Shown here: positions 52,326-60,933 of the stretch, piece after piece
Layout: each line of letters starts with the position of its first letter
Numbering within the stretch: position 1 is the stretch's first letter
NCBI GenBank assembly: GCA_030266015.1
Contig: JAJDHD010000010.1
Location: forward strand, 1 to 64,000
Length of the DNA: 64,000 nt
Origin: Christensenellaceae bacterium OttesenSCG-928-K19
Lineage (GTDB): Bacteria; Bacillota; Clostridia; Christensenellales; Christensenellaceae
Reading direction: 5' to 3'
Translations under genes and position numbers: made by a program
Notes under the pieces: generated by a model
Told to the model about the DNA's origin: nothing
The model's input: the letters and a program-made list of their open reading frames with translations, nothing else
The model's database searches: none

Positions 52326-53570
52326 ATGGAAAACATGCAAGAGCTGTACGATGCGAGACTGAAGCGGGTGGCGGACGCTGTGGCGCTGAAGGAGCCGGAC
52401 AGGATTCCCATAGTGCCTGTGTTCCAGGCGTTCCCGGTGTATTACGCCAAAAAATGGACAATAAAGGATATTATGTACGACTACCGCAAGGCGACGGATG
52501 TGTATGATATCTTCTATGATCACTACAAGCCGGATCTTGGGTGGGACCCCATACTGTTCTATCCGGCAAACTACATGGAAAAATCGGGCATTACATGGTT
52601 CAAATGGCCGGGCAATCAAATAGAGGAAGACAACATCATGTACCAGTTCATTGAGGGCGAATACATGAAGGAGGACGAATACGAAGAAGCGATCCTTGAC
52701 ATCACCAAGTTTATGATGAATAAATGGATTCCGCGTAGCTTCAAGAACCTCTCCGGACTTTCGAAAATCGATTTTAGAAACTCTATGTGGTTTGGGCACA
52801 TGGGTGAGTTCGCGGCGTTTTCTGATCCGGAAGTAATCTCGACGCTGGAAACACTGGTGGAAACAGGCAAGATGCTGATGGATTGGTTTATCTACCTTGG
52901 AGAATACCAGGCGCACATGAAGGAAAAGTATGGTATGCCACCGCTGTACGCGGGGTTTGCGTACGCGCCATTTGACATGATTGGCGACAGTATGCGCGGC
53001 ACACGGGAAATATTGATGGATATGTATGACCACCCAGAGGAGCTTTTGCGGCTGATCGACGTAATGACAGAGTTCGCCATCAAGGACACAATCGCCGGGT
53101 GTAGCGGCAAGGCGGTGCCATATGTTTATTACTGGCTGCACAAGGGCGTGGACTCTTTCATGTCGGACGAGCAGTTCAAGAAATTTTACTGGCCGTCGCT
53201 TCGCCGTTATCTAACGGAAGTTGCGGAAGCTGGGCTGGTACCTGTGGTATATGTGGAAGGCGCGTATAACGACCGACTGGAATACCTGAAGGAAGTGCCA
53301 GCGGGCAAAGTGATCTATAACTTTGAGTATACGGACATGGCTGAGGCAAAGAAGGTTCTCGGCGGACACTCGTGCATCGCGGGCAATGTATCCGCTGTGG
53401 ACCTGACCTACGGCACAAGGGAAAAGGTAATTGAGGACTGCAAGTGGCTGATTGACACGTGCGGACCGGGTGGCGGCTATATCATGGACACAGGCACGAT
53501 GGTGGACGACGCCAAGCCGGAGAACATCGACGCCATGTTTGAAACCTGCTTCACCTATGGCGCGAAGTAA
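52326..53570 (+). CDS. Uroporphyrinogen-decarboxylase-family protein, probable corrinoid methyltransferase type
   Basis: The 414-residue TIM-barrel protein belongs to the UroD superfamily (LKRVADAVALKEPDRIPIVP; a C-terminal GGGYIMDTGTMVDDAKPENI). Anaerobes use such proteins as methyltransferases for small methylated compounds with a corrinoid protein. No haem gene is near, so true UroD activity is unlikely. The ATG at 52326 has a GGAGG site; the frame from 52248 is extended. No corrinoid protein is encoded in the window. It is divergent from the ribose-type transporter, which may import its substrate. Confidence 0.88.
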   Translation: MENMQELYDARLKRVADAVALKEPDRIPIVPVFQAFPVYYAKKWTIKDIMYDYRKATDVYDIFYDHYKPDLGWDPILFYPANYMEKSGITWFKWPGNQIEEDNIMYQFIEGEYMKEDEYEEAILDITKFMMNKWIPRSFKNLSGLSKIDFRNSMWFGHMGEFAAFSDPEVISTLETLVETGKMLMDWFIYLGEYQAHMKEKYGMPPLYAGFAYAPFDMIGDSMRGTREILMDMYDHPEELLRLIDVMTEFAIKDTIAGCSGKAVPYVYYWLHKGVDSFMSDEQFKKFYWPSLRRYLTEVAEAGLVPVVYVEGAYNDRLEYLKEVPAGKVIYNFEYTDMAEAKKVLGGHSCIAGNVSAVDLTYGTREKVIEDCKWLIDTCGPGGGYIMDTGTMVDDAKPENIDAMFETCFTYGAK

Positions 53571-53583
53571 CCTTGACAAATAA

Positions 53584-53628
53584 AAGCATCCCTTGCCTGG
53601 CATTAAAGGCGGGGGATGTTTTTTTCTG
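53584..53628 (+). terminator. Terminator after the UroD-like gene
   Basis: GCATCCC with an inner TTGCC pairs with GGCGG/GGGATG and is followed by seven T residues. Confidence 0.87.
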
Positions 53629-53687
53629 TTTCTGCGACCCAGTTTGCAGCACCTTGCTTGCGGAGTTGGCCGATAGCGCCGCGTGTT

Positions 53688-54896
53688 TCATTTCCGCACA
53701 GTGGAAAGAAACCGCCTTAGCTGTTCTCCAGCCTCATCGCGGTTTTGTTCTGTCAGCGTCACTATACGGCCGCCCGTTCGCACAATCTGCTTTACAAGCT
53801 TACCCCGTGCATAAGTACTGGCTTTGCCTTCCCGCATGGCATTGGCTTGTATCTCGCTGTTGCGCCGGTGTTTGAGCACACCCATACAGCGTTTTTCTGC
53901 AAGCAGACGGGAAATCTGCCCGGAAAACATCGGGCATTGCGATTCCACTCCCCCGATTTCATCCAATAAAAACAGCGGAAATCCTTTTTCCTGCTCGTCT
54001 GTCAGTAAGTTGACACACCACTCTTCGAACACCTGCGGAAAAAATTCCCAGCCATCCTCCCTTTCCCGCAAAAACACCCGCTTCGCTTCCGGCGTTCGTC
54101 CTTCGGGCGGCAAAAGGCTTTCTTGCACAGATTGCAGCACAAACCTGCGGCAACGTCCATTCTCATAACCGCGCGATACAGCAAAACCGCCCATCTCTTC
54201 CCTATGGCTTTTTATATATTTATGGAGCAATGTGGATTTGCCAATCCCAATCTCTCCCTGCAAAAAGAAGTGCCGGTATTCATATGTATGATCCAGAATC
54301 CGCACGGCACGCTCATAATCGGTGGGCGTATCTAAATCATCTAATATAGCCGCATTCTCTACATCAACACATACAGAGTCACTGTCAAACGCAGCCAGTG
54401 CGCCGCGCAGCCCGTCTTTGCCGGAATGCTTGAGTATATGCGGCATAACATCCGCACGAATCAGCGGCGGGTGTCCACTTTGCCCGCAATAGGACGGGTA
54501 TGTGACAGGGGCCTTTGACCGTTTGAATTCATGCGCCAGAAGATGGAGCGTCTCTACAGAAACCCGGGGATAATCGACCGGCAATAAGAAAAAAGCATCG
54601 GTATCCTTTTGTCCGGCTAACATACGGACACCCGCAAGGACAGAGGAAAACATGCCATCGGCATAACGCGTATTCCGGCAGGGTTGCGCTTGCAGGCGCG
54701 TGGCTTGTTCTTCCACCGCATCCGCGCAATGACCGGTTACCAAAATAACGGGGCCGCCCGCCACCTGCCGCAGGCCGTCAATCAAATGCCCCATGACTGT
54801 CGTTCCCGCAAGTGGAAGCAACGCCTTCATTTTTCCCATTCTGGATGAAAAACCCGCCGCCAGCACAATGGCGGCTATATGAGTGTCAGCCTTCAT
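53688..54896 (-). CDS. MobA-like nucleotidyltransferase fused to a P-loop NTPase (DVU_1551-like)
   Basis: The first 190 residues are a molybdopterin nucleotidyltransferase-type domain (IVLAAGFSSRMGKMKALLPL; LPVDYPRVS; GHPPLI), as in MocA/MobA, which attach CMP or GMP to the cofactor. From about residue 200 a second domain follows with P-loop GEIGIGKSTLLHKY and an FLLDEIGGVE Walker B, like THEP1-type nucleoside triphosphatases. The ATG at 54896 has AGGAG at 11 nt. The location beside a ModE-like gene and molybdate-type uptake suggests cytosine-dinucleotide cofactor synthesis for the Mop enzyme. Confidence 0.9.
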   Translation of the reverse strand: MKADTHIAAIVLAAGFSSRMGKMKALLPLAGTTVMGHLIDGLRQVAGGPVILVTGHCADAVEEQATRLQAQPCRNTRYADGMFSSVLAGVRMLAGQKDTDAFFLLPVDYPRVSVETLHLLAHEFKRSKAPVTYPSYCGQSGHPPLIRADVMPHILKHSGKDGLRGALAAFDSDSVCVDVENAAILDDLDTPTDYERAVRILDHTYEYRHFFLQGEIGIGKSTLLHKYIKSHREEMGGFAVSRGYENGRCRRFVLQSVQESLLPPEGRTPEAKRVFLREREDGWEFFPQVFEEWCVNLLTDEQEKGFPLFLLDEIGGVESQCPMFSGQISRLLAEKRCMGVLKHRRNSEIQANAMREGKASTYARGKLVKQIVRTGGRIVTLTEQNRDEAGEQLRRFLSTVRK

Positions 54897-55123
54897 TTTG
54901 GTAACAACTCCTGTCTGCAAACTTACAGCACGCGTGCGCGCTCCCGGCTATACCTGCCGTCCTCTTCACCTGCGCGTCACATTCTATGATCGATATTATT
55001 ATACTGTGTGCCAAGGTTTTTTGCCAGCAGGCACAAATCCACACAATTTCACGGGAAAGCTTTCACCCTTGCACGGCATATTCTTTTGCATTCGCCCCCC
55101 ATGCACACGTTACATGCAGAATA

Positions 55124-55157
55124 AAAAGACCCCGCTTTATAGCGAAGTCTTTTCCCG
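55124..55157 (-). terminator. Terminator overlapping the end of the ModE-like gene
   Basis: On the minus strand AAAAGAC..TTCGCT pairs with AGCG..GGGTCTTTTT with an ATAA loop; the stem includes the stop codon, followed by five T residues. Confidence 0.85.
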
Positions 55158-55493
55158 GCTAAAATATTCTTCGAATAATGTGCGCGCGTGTTCCTGCAAC
55201 GCATCATTCATAGCGGTGAACCGCATTAGAAACTCCCGCCCCTCCGCAGTCAGGCTTGCCCCGCCGCCATTCTTTCCGCCCGTTTGCATATGCAGGAGAG
55301 AAAAACCAAGCGCATCCTCTGCTTCCTTCACAATGCGCCAAGCCTTGCTATAAGCCATATGCATTTGCTGCGCAGCCATGTGCAGGGAGCCTTTCTCATC
55401 CGCCAACTTCAATAAATCTGCAACACCCGGCCCAAAAAACTTTTTATCCCCGTATAGGGTCAGGCGCAGGTCGTACCTCATTTCGCCAGTCAA
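55137..55493 (-). CDS. ModE-like winged-helix regulator
   Basis: This 118-residue protein is the DNA-binding half of ModE only. The signature GSLHMAAQQMHMAYSKAWRIV and the following GGKNGGGASLTAEG loop are typical. The molybdate-binding MOP domains of E. coli ModE are missing, as in many short homologues. A TTG start at 55493 with a TGAGGA site 8 nt upstream fits the 10-nt gap to the binding-protein gene; an ATG at 55481 is possible. It likely binds the GTTATCCT dyad at 56735-56756. Confidence 0.92.
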   Translation of the reverse strand: MTGEMRYDLRLTLYGDKKFFGPGVADLLKLADEKGSLHMAAQQMHMAYSKAWRIVKEAEDALGFSLLHMQTGGKNGGGASLTAEGREFLMRFTAMNDALQEHARTLFEEYFSREKTSL

Positions 55494-55503
55494 TAGTTTA
55501 TCC

Positions 55504-56691
55504 TCACGTGTTCATAATCGCATCCAGCTCTTCGGCCGTAATGCGTACATGATAAAACTCTTCATAGAACGCCAATATGGCCTGTGTCACTTCTTCGCCG
55601 CTTAGGGGATAATAGTCTGGATACAAAATACTGGGCGCCCATACAAGGCCTACAATCCGGTTGGGGGCCTGCGGACGATCCAACCAGGAAAAAGGTGTCT
55701 TGGGGATGCCATACACATTTCCGTTTTCCACAGCCGCCACAGTGGCAAAATCTTCATCGGCAAGGATTTCATCCGCAGCACCAATGCCGGTAACGTCTTC
55801 CTTGGGCTCGCCGTTCACAAACATATATTCCGGATTCCATGCAATCACCTGTTCCTTGGAAACGATCACCCTGTCGCTCGGTTTTTCAAACTCAACATCA
55901 GCAACATTAATGCCACCTGACGCTTCCAGCACTTCGGCAGAAATGGTACCCCGCGGCGCTGTCTCCAACGAATCAACACCGTTTCCATAATATATGGTTA
56001 CACGTTCATCATCCGGGATATCCATGGACGCAGCATTATCCATAATAGCTTGTATTGTTGCCGCGCGGCTGTTGCCATCCTCTTCCCTGCCCAGCACAGA
56101 GCCCAGTTCTTGGTAAACCGCCGGCATATCCTCCAGCTGGCTGGAGAGAATGATAACAGGTATGTTGAGCTGCTCCTGCATCTCATCGGCTGTCTCAATC
56201 GCGCTGTCGTTGATTGCGCCCATTTGCAGTATCAGCCCGGGCGCGTCCGCAATCACCGCTTCCGGGTTGAAGGTATCCCGCATACCATAAACAGGCAAAG
56301 ACGCATATTCGTCTGGGATATATTGTTTTTCCAGGTCGCTGAACTCATAGTTCCACCCCAGCAGCATATCGGGCGCAAGCGTATATACTGTAATAGATGC
56401 CACCGGGTCAGTTCCATACACTTTGCCGACTTCCGTTGATATCTCCACCATCCGCCCCGCCATATCTGTAAAGGACACTGTATCCCCGTCTGCCTCTTCC
56501 ATGGATTCAGGTTCTCCGGCGGATGCCGTCTCCCCCGGCTCCTCGGCCTCTTGGGTTTCCACAGGTACTTCCGCGCCCTGTCCCTGCACATCCTTGCCAG
56601 CCTGCGGTTGCGCGCAGCCTACAGCCAATACACACAACAACGCAATGCAAAGCACCAGAAGTGCGCTCTTCTTCATAATATTCCTCATCAT
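55504..56691 (-). CDS. Binding lipoprotein of a FecCD-type ABC transporter, probably for molybdate or tungstate
   Basis: This lipoprotein (395 residues; lipobox ending VGC near residue 26) has the TroA/BtuF-type fold of metal-complex binding proteins (TDMAGRMVEIS; GLILQMGAI). Its C-terminal PFSWLDRPQAPNRIVGLVW stretch is often seen in oxyanion-type members. The ATG at 56691 has a GGAGG site. Iron-complex or cobalamin uptake cannot be excluded from sequence. The co-transcribed ModE-like gene and the nearby cofactor gene favour molybdate or tungstate, as in the MolABC system. Confidence 0.85.
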   Translation of the reverse strand: MMRNIMKKSALLVLCIALLCVLAVGCAQPQAGKDVQGQGAEVPVETQEAEEPGETASAGEPESMEEADGDTVSFTDMAGRMVEISTEVGKVYGTDPVASITVYTLAPDMLLGWNYEFSDLEKQYIPDEYASLPVYGMRDTFNPEAVIADAPGLILQMGAINDSAIETADEMQEQLNIPVIILSSQLEDMPAVYQELGSVLGREEDGNSRAATIQAIMDNAASMDIPDDERVTIYYGNGVDSLETAPRGTISAEVLEASGGINVADVEFEKPSDRVIVSKEQVIAWNPEYMFVNGEPKEDVTGIGAADEILADEDFATVAAVENGNVYGIPKTPFSWLDRPQAPNRIVGLVWAPSILYPDYYPLSGEEVTQAILAFYEEFYHVRITAEELDAIMNT

Positions 56692-56734
56692 TGAATTACC
56701 TCCACTGTCAAGCTTGACCAATCATATAAAAAGT

Positions 56735-56756
56735 GTTATCCTTGTTTGAGGATAAC
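56735..56756. promoter_or_regulatory. Putative ModE operator in the divergent promoter region
   Basis: GTTATCCT (56735-56742), six bases, AGGATAAC (56749-56756): a perfect 8-bp inverted repeat. The outer GTTAT and ATAAC match the half-sites of the E. coli ModE box. It lies between the binding-protein gene and the permease gene, where one site can control both. Confidence 0.7.
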
Positions 56757-56812
56757 GGTTAGGAACCAACTATAGCATACCCATATTTTTTTGTCAAAGG
56801 TGTATTGTCTCT

Positions 56813-57841
56813 GTGAATAATAAACACATACCTCTGTATGAAAGAAAAAACTATTTTCGATTTCTTTTGGTGGGCCTTGTGGCAGCAAGCGCGCTGTCCA
56901 TCTTGTTTTCCTTTACTGTGGGATATTATGACCTCCCCGCCAGCCGTATTTTTGAATTATTCGGCCAAATCGGCACCGCACAGCCAACATCCGACTACAT
57001 TGTGCTTATGCGCGTGCGCCTGCCGCGTATTTTATCAGCATTCCTCATTGGCGCGGCGCTCTCTGTTTCGGGCGCTTCCTACCAAGGCATGTTCAAAAAT
57101 CCCCTGGTTTCCCCGGATATTTTGGGTGTTGCGTCCGGAGCGGGATTCGGCGCGTCACTCGCCATCTTCCTTGGCATGTCCAGCGTAATGGTGCAAACAA
57201 TGGCCTTTATCGCGGGGCTGGGCGCAGCGTTTTTGTCCTTTTTGATCAGCAGCAGGGTAAAGTACGGGCAAACCGTCAGCCTTATTTTGGCCGGAACTAT
57301 GATCGGCGCGCTTTGCATGGCGGCAACCACCATGCTCAAATACCTTGCGGATACAAGCGACACGCTGCCCGCCATCACATTCTGGCTTATGGGCAGCCTG
57401 GTGAAGGTGGACATGAAGTCCCTGCTTTTCTCCCTGGTGCCCATGGCAGTGGGATTTGTGCTCCTGTTTTTAATGCGCTGGCGACTGAATGTTTTGACAC
57501 TGGGCGACGAGGAAGCGCAGAGCCTGGGCGTAAACCCCCGGCGGACGCGCTTTATGGCTATTGTGGGCGCAACACTGCTTTCTTCCGCAGCTGTTTGCCT
57601 GGGCGGGCTGATTGGTTGGGTGGGCCTGATGATTCCGCACATAACCCGTGGGCTTGTAGGTCCGCAATACAAAAAAACATTCCCGGTATGTATCCTGCTG
57701 GGCGGATGCTTCCTGCTGCTGGTGGATGACCTGTCGCGCGGTGTTTCCGCTTTGGAAATCCCCATTGGCGTATTAACAGCGTTTGTCGGCGCTCCGTTTT
57801 TTATTTGGCTAATCCTGCGCCGAAAGGGGGAACAGGTTTGA
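56813..57841 (+). CDS. FecCD-type ABC transporter permease
   Basis: This 342-residue protein with about ten membrane helices has family motifs VRLPRILSAFLIGAALSVSGASYQGMFKNPLVSPDILGV and GLIGWVGLMIPHITRG. It is translated from a GTG at 56813. It forms the channel for the binding protein on the other side of the operator and for the ATPase, whose start overlaps its stop (TTGA). Confidence 0.95.
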   Translation: MNNKHIPLYERKNYFRFLLVGLVAASALSILFSFTVGYYDLPASRIFELFGQIGTAQPTSDYIVLMRVRLPRILSAFLIGAALSVSGASYQGMFKNPLVSPDILGVASGAGFGASLAIFLGMSSVMVQTMAFIAGLGAAFLSFLISSRVKYGQTVSLILAGTMIGALCMAATTMLKYLADTSDTLPAITFWLMGSLVKVDMKSLLFSLVPMAVGFVLLFLMRWRLNVLTLGDEEAQSLGVNPRRTRFMAIVGATLLSSAAVCLGGLIGWVGLMIPHITRGLVGPQYKKTFPVCILLGGCFLLLVDDLSRGVSALEIPIGVLTAFVGAPFFIWLILRRKGEQV

Positions 57842-58617
57842 AGGAACTGGTGGCACATGGCCTTCGATGCGGTTATCATAAGCATGATGTGGTCAAGGGC
57901 ATTGATTTTTCATTGAACCCAGGCGAAGTGTTGGTGGTGCTGGGCGCAAACGGCAGTGGCAAAACAACGCTGTTCAAAGCGATCATGCGCTTTCTCCCTC
58001 TTTCCGCAGGCCACATATCGGTAGACGGGCAAGACGTTCTGCACATGTCCCTGTTGGAATATTCCCGCATATTTTCCTATATTCCGCAGCAGCATACGCC
58101 CGTTTTTTCCTACACGGTGGAAGAAACCGCCATGATGGGCCGGGCCAGCCGTGTCGCTACATTCTCCACGCCGGGCAAGGAAGACAAAGCGGCTGTTAAA
58201 AAAGCGCTAGAAACACTCAAAATCACGCACCTGAAGGATAAATACTACACCCGAATATCGGGTGGGGAGCGAAAGCTGGCGCTGATTGCGCGTGCCCTTT
58301 GCCAGCAGTCAAAAATTATCGTGATGGACGAGCCTAGCTCGGATCTTGACTATGCAAACCAGCAACTGATGATCAACACCATATTGTCACTAAAAGAATA
58401 TGGGTACAGTATTATCCTGTCCACGCACGCGCCGGAATATCCCTTTTCGGTTGCGGACAAGGTATTGCTGTTGAAGAACGGCCAAGCTGTTTCCTACGGA
58501 GCCCCTGGCGGAGCGTTGAACAGGGGAACTCTAAGCCATGCGTTTGGCGTGCCAATGGACGTTTTTGAGTTGGACGATCAAAAAGGAAGCACGCGTAAGA
58601 TCTGCCTTCCCTTATAA
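57838..58617 (+). CDS. FecE-type ABC transporter ATPase
   Basis: The 259-residue ATPase has Walker A GANGSGKTT, a Q-loop in YIPQQH, signature ISGGERKLALIARAL, Walker B IIVMDEPSSDLD and the His switch LSTHAPEY. The TTG at 57838, overlapping the permease stop and preceded by GGGGG, gives the normal family start (MKELVAHGLRCGY); the ATG at 57805 would lie inside the permease. It is the last gene of the uptake set. Confidence 0.95.
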   Translation: MKELVAHGLRCGYHKHDVVKGIDFSLNPGEVLVVLGANGSGKTTLFKAIMRFLPLSAGHISVDGQDVLHMSLLEYSRIFSYIPQQHTPVFSYTVEETAMMGRASRVATFSTPGKEDKAAVKKALETLKITHLKDKYYTRISGGERKLALIARALCQQSKIIVMDEPSSDLDYANQQLMINTILSLKEYGYSIILSTHAPEYPFSVADKVLLLKNGQAVSYGAPGGALNRGTLSHAFGVPMDVFELDDQKGSTRKICLPL

Positions 58618-58838
58618 GTTTGCATCTGCTACTGTGTCGTAGGATATGCCCACATTCAGTATAGCGTATTCACCGCCAGCATTTTTTATAGATTCTTTTT
58701 CTGTTTACAGGCGGTGCTCACCAGACAAAAAATAAGCCCTGTCCAGAGGCGCTGCCTTCAATATTTCACCGAGCCTTGACGACCTATCTATAACTGATTG
58801 TATTGTGCCGCGCCACCATCCCCATGAAAAGCCTTTTC

Positions 58839-59672
58839 TCATTCCCTTATCTGGTCTTCGGGGATCAAGTCATAGCTATACATGACCTCCGAGTGGTTAT
58901 CCAAGACCAGCTCCTTTTCTAAAACAGCGGATGTTACACCATCCGAAGTTTCCTTATAAATCGTGGAAATTCTATAGTACTTATTCCCTTCTTTTTTAAA
59001 GTGGTGGTTCTCCTCAACCAGTGCATAACACCACGGAAATTTACTTTCGCTCCTTAATTCCGCATGTAAGAATTCACCTTCACACCACAAAAGCAACTGA
59101 ACATCCTGGTCTGTAGTGTTCTTAAACCGATAATCAACATTATTGTAGCTGACCGACGTCCCGGCGCTGAAGGGAACCCGCTTCCCCTCATCCGGCGCCA
59201 ACGCATCGGAATGATTATGAAATTCGATCGTCCTTAACGGGCTATGCAAAACCAGCAAATGTATTGTGTTCGCCAAATTACATAGACCGCCACCTCTTCC
59301 TGCCACCAGCCTGTTTCTTTGTATTACACGCCCATCCATATAGCCATTTTTCTTTGTTATTTTCCCCACAGCCCGCCAAAATGAAAATACCTCGCCCGGA
59401 TGAAGGATCATTCCGTTAATTTTACTGCAGGCCAGCGCAATATTAACCGCCTTGTTCTCTTGGAGCCTTAAGTCAACCCCCTCCGCCCTTTTAATCATAT
59501 TGGAGCTATGGCTGAAAACGACATTGGGTAATTTTTCCGTTTTTATATTTTTGGCAAACTTTTCCTTGCTTAACAAATCTTTTATGTGCCGCTTGCAAAT
59601 CTCTTTTTGCAAGGAAATAGCATAACAAGTAGGATTAATATCACAAAAAAGTTTTCTTTCTTTTCGTGGCAT
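58839..59672 (-). CDS. VanW family protein
   Basis: The 277-residue protein has the VanW domain (NIALACSKINGMILHPGEVFSFWRAVG; RGGGLCNLANTIHLLVLHSPL; FHNHSD). VanW occurs near some glycopeptide-resistance genes but is common outside them, and no van ligase or dehydrogenase gene is here. No signal peptide is visible. The gene is AT-rich compared with the surrounding region and lies 3 nt after the YqeG-like gene. Confidence 0.9.
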   Translation of the reverse strand: MPRKERKLFCDINPTCYAISLQKEICKRHIKDLLSKEKFAKNIKTEKLPNVVFSHSSNMIKRAEGVDLRLQENKAVNIALACSKINGMILHPGEVFSFWRAVGKITKKNGYMDGRVIQRNRLVAGRGGGLCNLANTIHLLVLHSPLRTIEFHNHSDALAPDEGKRVPFSAGTSVSYNNVDYRFKNTTDQDVQLLLWCEGEFLHAELRSESKFPWCYALVEENHHFKKEGNKYYRISTIYKETSDGVTSAVLEKELVLDNHSEVMYSYDLIPEDQIRE

Positions 59673-59675
59673 TCT

Positions 59676-60230
59676 TCAACCCGCCTCCGTTTTATCGATG
59701 GGCTCCAATAAAATATCGCCTATCCTGTTTTGACACGATTTGCTGAACCCATAGAATTTTAAAATCATCTTTTCAATCGTTCTTCTTATCCCTATTCTGG
59801 TTTCATCATCGTAACGCATGTACTCAATTAAAACGCTGGCTATTCCACTTCTATTTGCCCCCCAAATATCAGTAAATATCTGGTCGCCTATAACTACCAC
59901 TTCTTCTTTTTTTAATTTCATCATTTCAATGGCTTTTAAATAATTGGTTACACCCGGCTTTTGGGCATCACATATATATAAGGAATCAATATTTTTAAGA
60001 AATCTTTTAATTCTCTCTTCGTTGTTGTTCGACAGCAAAAGGGTTTTTAATCCTACACCGTGGATCATTTGAAACAGCTTGTCTGTTTCGCTTGTAGAAT
60101 CCTCACCATGATGCACCAGCGTGTTGTCTATATCAAAAATTACTCCTTTATATCCCTTGCCATATAATTTATGATAATCGATAGCAAACACGCTTTCCAC
60201 ATATTCACAAGGATACAGCATCTTAAGCAT
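59676..60230 (-). CDS. YqeG-like HAD family phosphatase
   Basis: The 184-residue product has the HAD nucleophile motif VIFDIDNTLV, motif II (LLLSNN), a Lys in AQKPG and motif IV (VVVIGDQIFTDIWGANRSG). This is the class IIIA YqeG form. The start at 60230 (MLKMLYPCEYVESVF) has a GGAG site and matches the family; the frame from 60350 overlaps the upstream gene. It is in an AT-rich three-gene block rather than beside aroE, where YqeG is often found. Confidence 0.92.
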   Translation of the reverse strand: MLKMLYPCEYVESVFAIDYHKLYGKGYKGVIFDIDNTLVHHGEDSTSETDKLFQMIHGVGLKTLLLSNNNEERIKRFLKNIDSLYICDAQKPGVTNYLKAIEMMKLKKEEVVVIGDQIFTDIWGANRSGIASVLIEYMRYDDETRIGIRRTIEKMILKFYGFSKSCQNRIGDILLEPIDKTEAG

Positions 60231-60255
60231 TTCATTCTCCTTCACACTGTAAATA

Positions 60256-60933
60256 TCAATTATCATCCAGCGCTTTGATATACTCACACACTTTGTCAAC
60301 CTGCTCGCTAAAGCTTCCGCTAAATTTATTCTCGAAGAAAGCCCCACCAATAGAAAATGCCCATGAAGCAGAAGTCTTCACTTCTTTTATTCTTTTATAG
60401 CTGTTTACGCTGCCCGCAAGGCAAACCGGAGCATTTACCTGTGATATGAACATTTTATTTAAAGCAACAGCATCTCCTGTATATCTATATCCTAGCAGGT
60501 CAAATCCATAAACGCCTTTTTCAAGATACTTGTTCGCTTCTTCTATCATTCCTTCGACAGTACCATCCAAAACAGATGGGCGGCCTGTAACTTTCCCGAC
60601 AAATGGCATGTATTTAAGCTTGTTTTCTTTGCAAAATTCGTTAACCGAGTCAAAAAACAGTGTACCCATAAGAATATTGCATCCGCATTCCACCGCCATT
60701 TTCGCGCCAGCCATGCATTTTCCCTCTGTGTATGCTATTACCTCCAAAACAGTGGTCTTGCCATACTCCTTCATATAAGCATACAGTTTCTTCATCCGAT
60801 CTAAAGGAAGACCTTCTTCCTTTAACCCCCAAAACTTTGCCTTGGAATTTTTACATTGATCAAAAATTTCATAAGCATTTTCTACCGTGCGATCGTTATG
60901 CGTTAACATCACAATTAATTCTGTATTATTCAT
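60256..60933 (-). CDS. TIM-barrel-like protein of unknown function
   Basis: This 225-residue soluble protein alternates strands and helices like a small beta/alpha barrel: VLEVIAYTEGKCMAGAKMAVE, CGCNILMGTLFF, YGFDLLGYRYTGDA, APVCLAGSVNSYKRI. The arrangement resembles NanE- or KDPG-aldolase-like barrels, with a Gly-rich loop before the last helices that could bind a phosphate. I do not recognise a specific family. It starts the AT-rich operon with YqeG and VanW, 25 nt before the former. Confidence 0.75.
   Translation of the reverse strand: MNNTELIVMLTHNDRTVENAYEIFDQCKNSKAKFWGLKEEGLPLDRMKKLYAYMKEYGKTTVLEVIAYTEGKCMAGAKMAVECGCNILMGTLFFDSVNEFCKENKLKYMPFVGKVTGRPSVLDGTVEGMIEEANKYLEKGVYGFDLLGYRYTGDAVALNKMFISQVNAPVCLAGSVNSYKRIKEVKTSASWAFSIGGAFFENKFSGSFSEQVDKVCEYIKALDDN

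Noticed and set aside
55504-58617. Siderophore or vitamin B12 importer
   Set aside because: Not excluded by family, but the ModE-like gene, the ModE-like operator and the neighbouring cofactor gene favour molybdate or tungstate; no iron- or B12-type control is seen.
58839-59672. Glycopeptide-resistance locus because of VanW
   Set aside because: No vanA/B-type ligase, vanH, vanX or VanRS-type pair is adjacent; VanW alone is common outside resistance.
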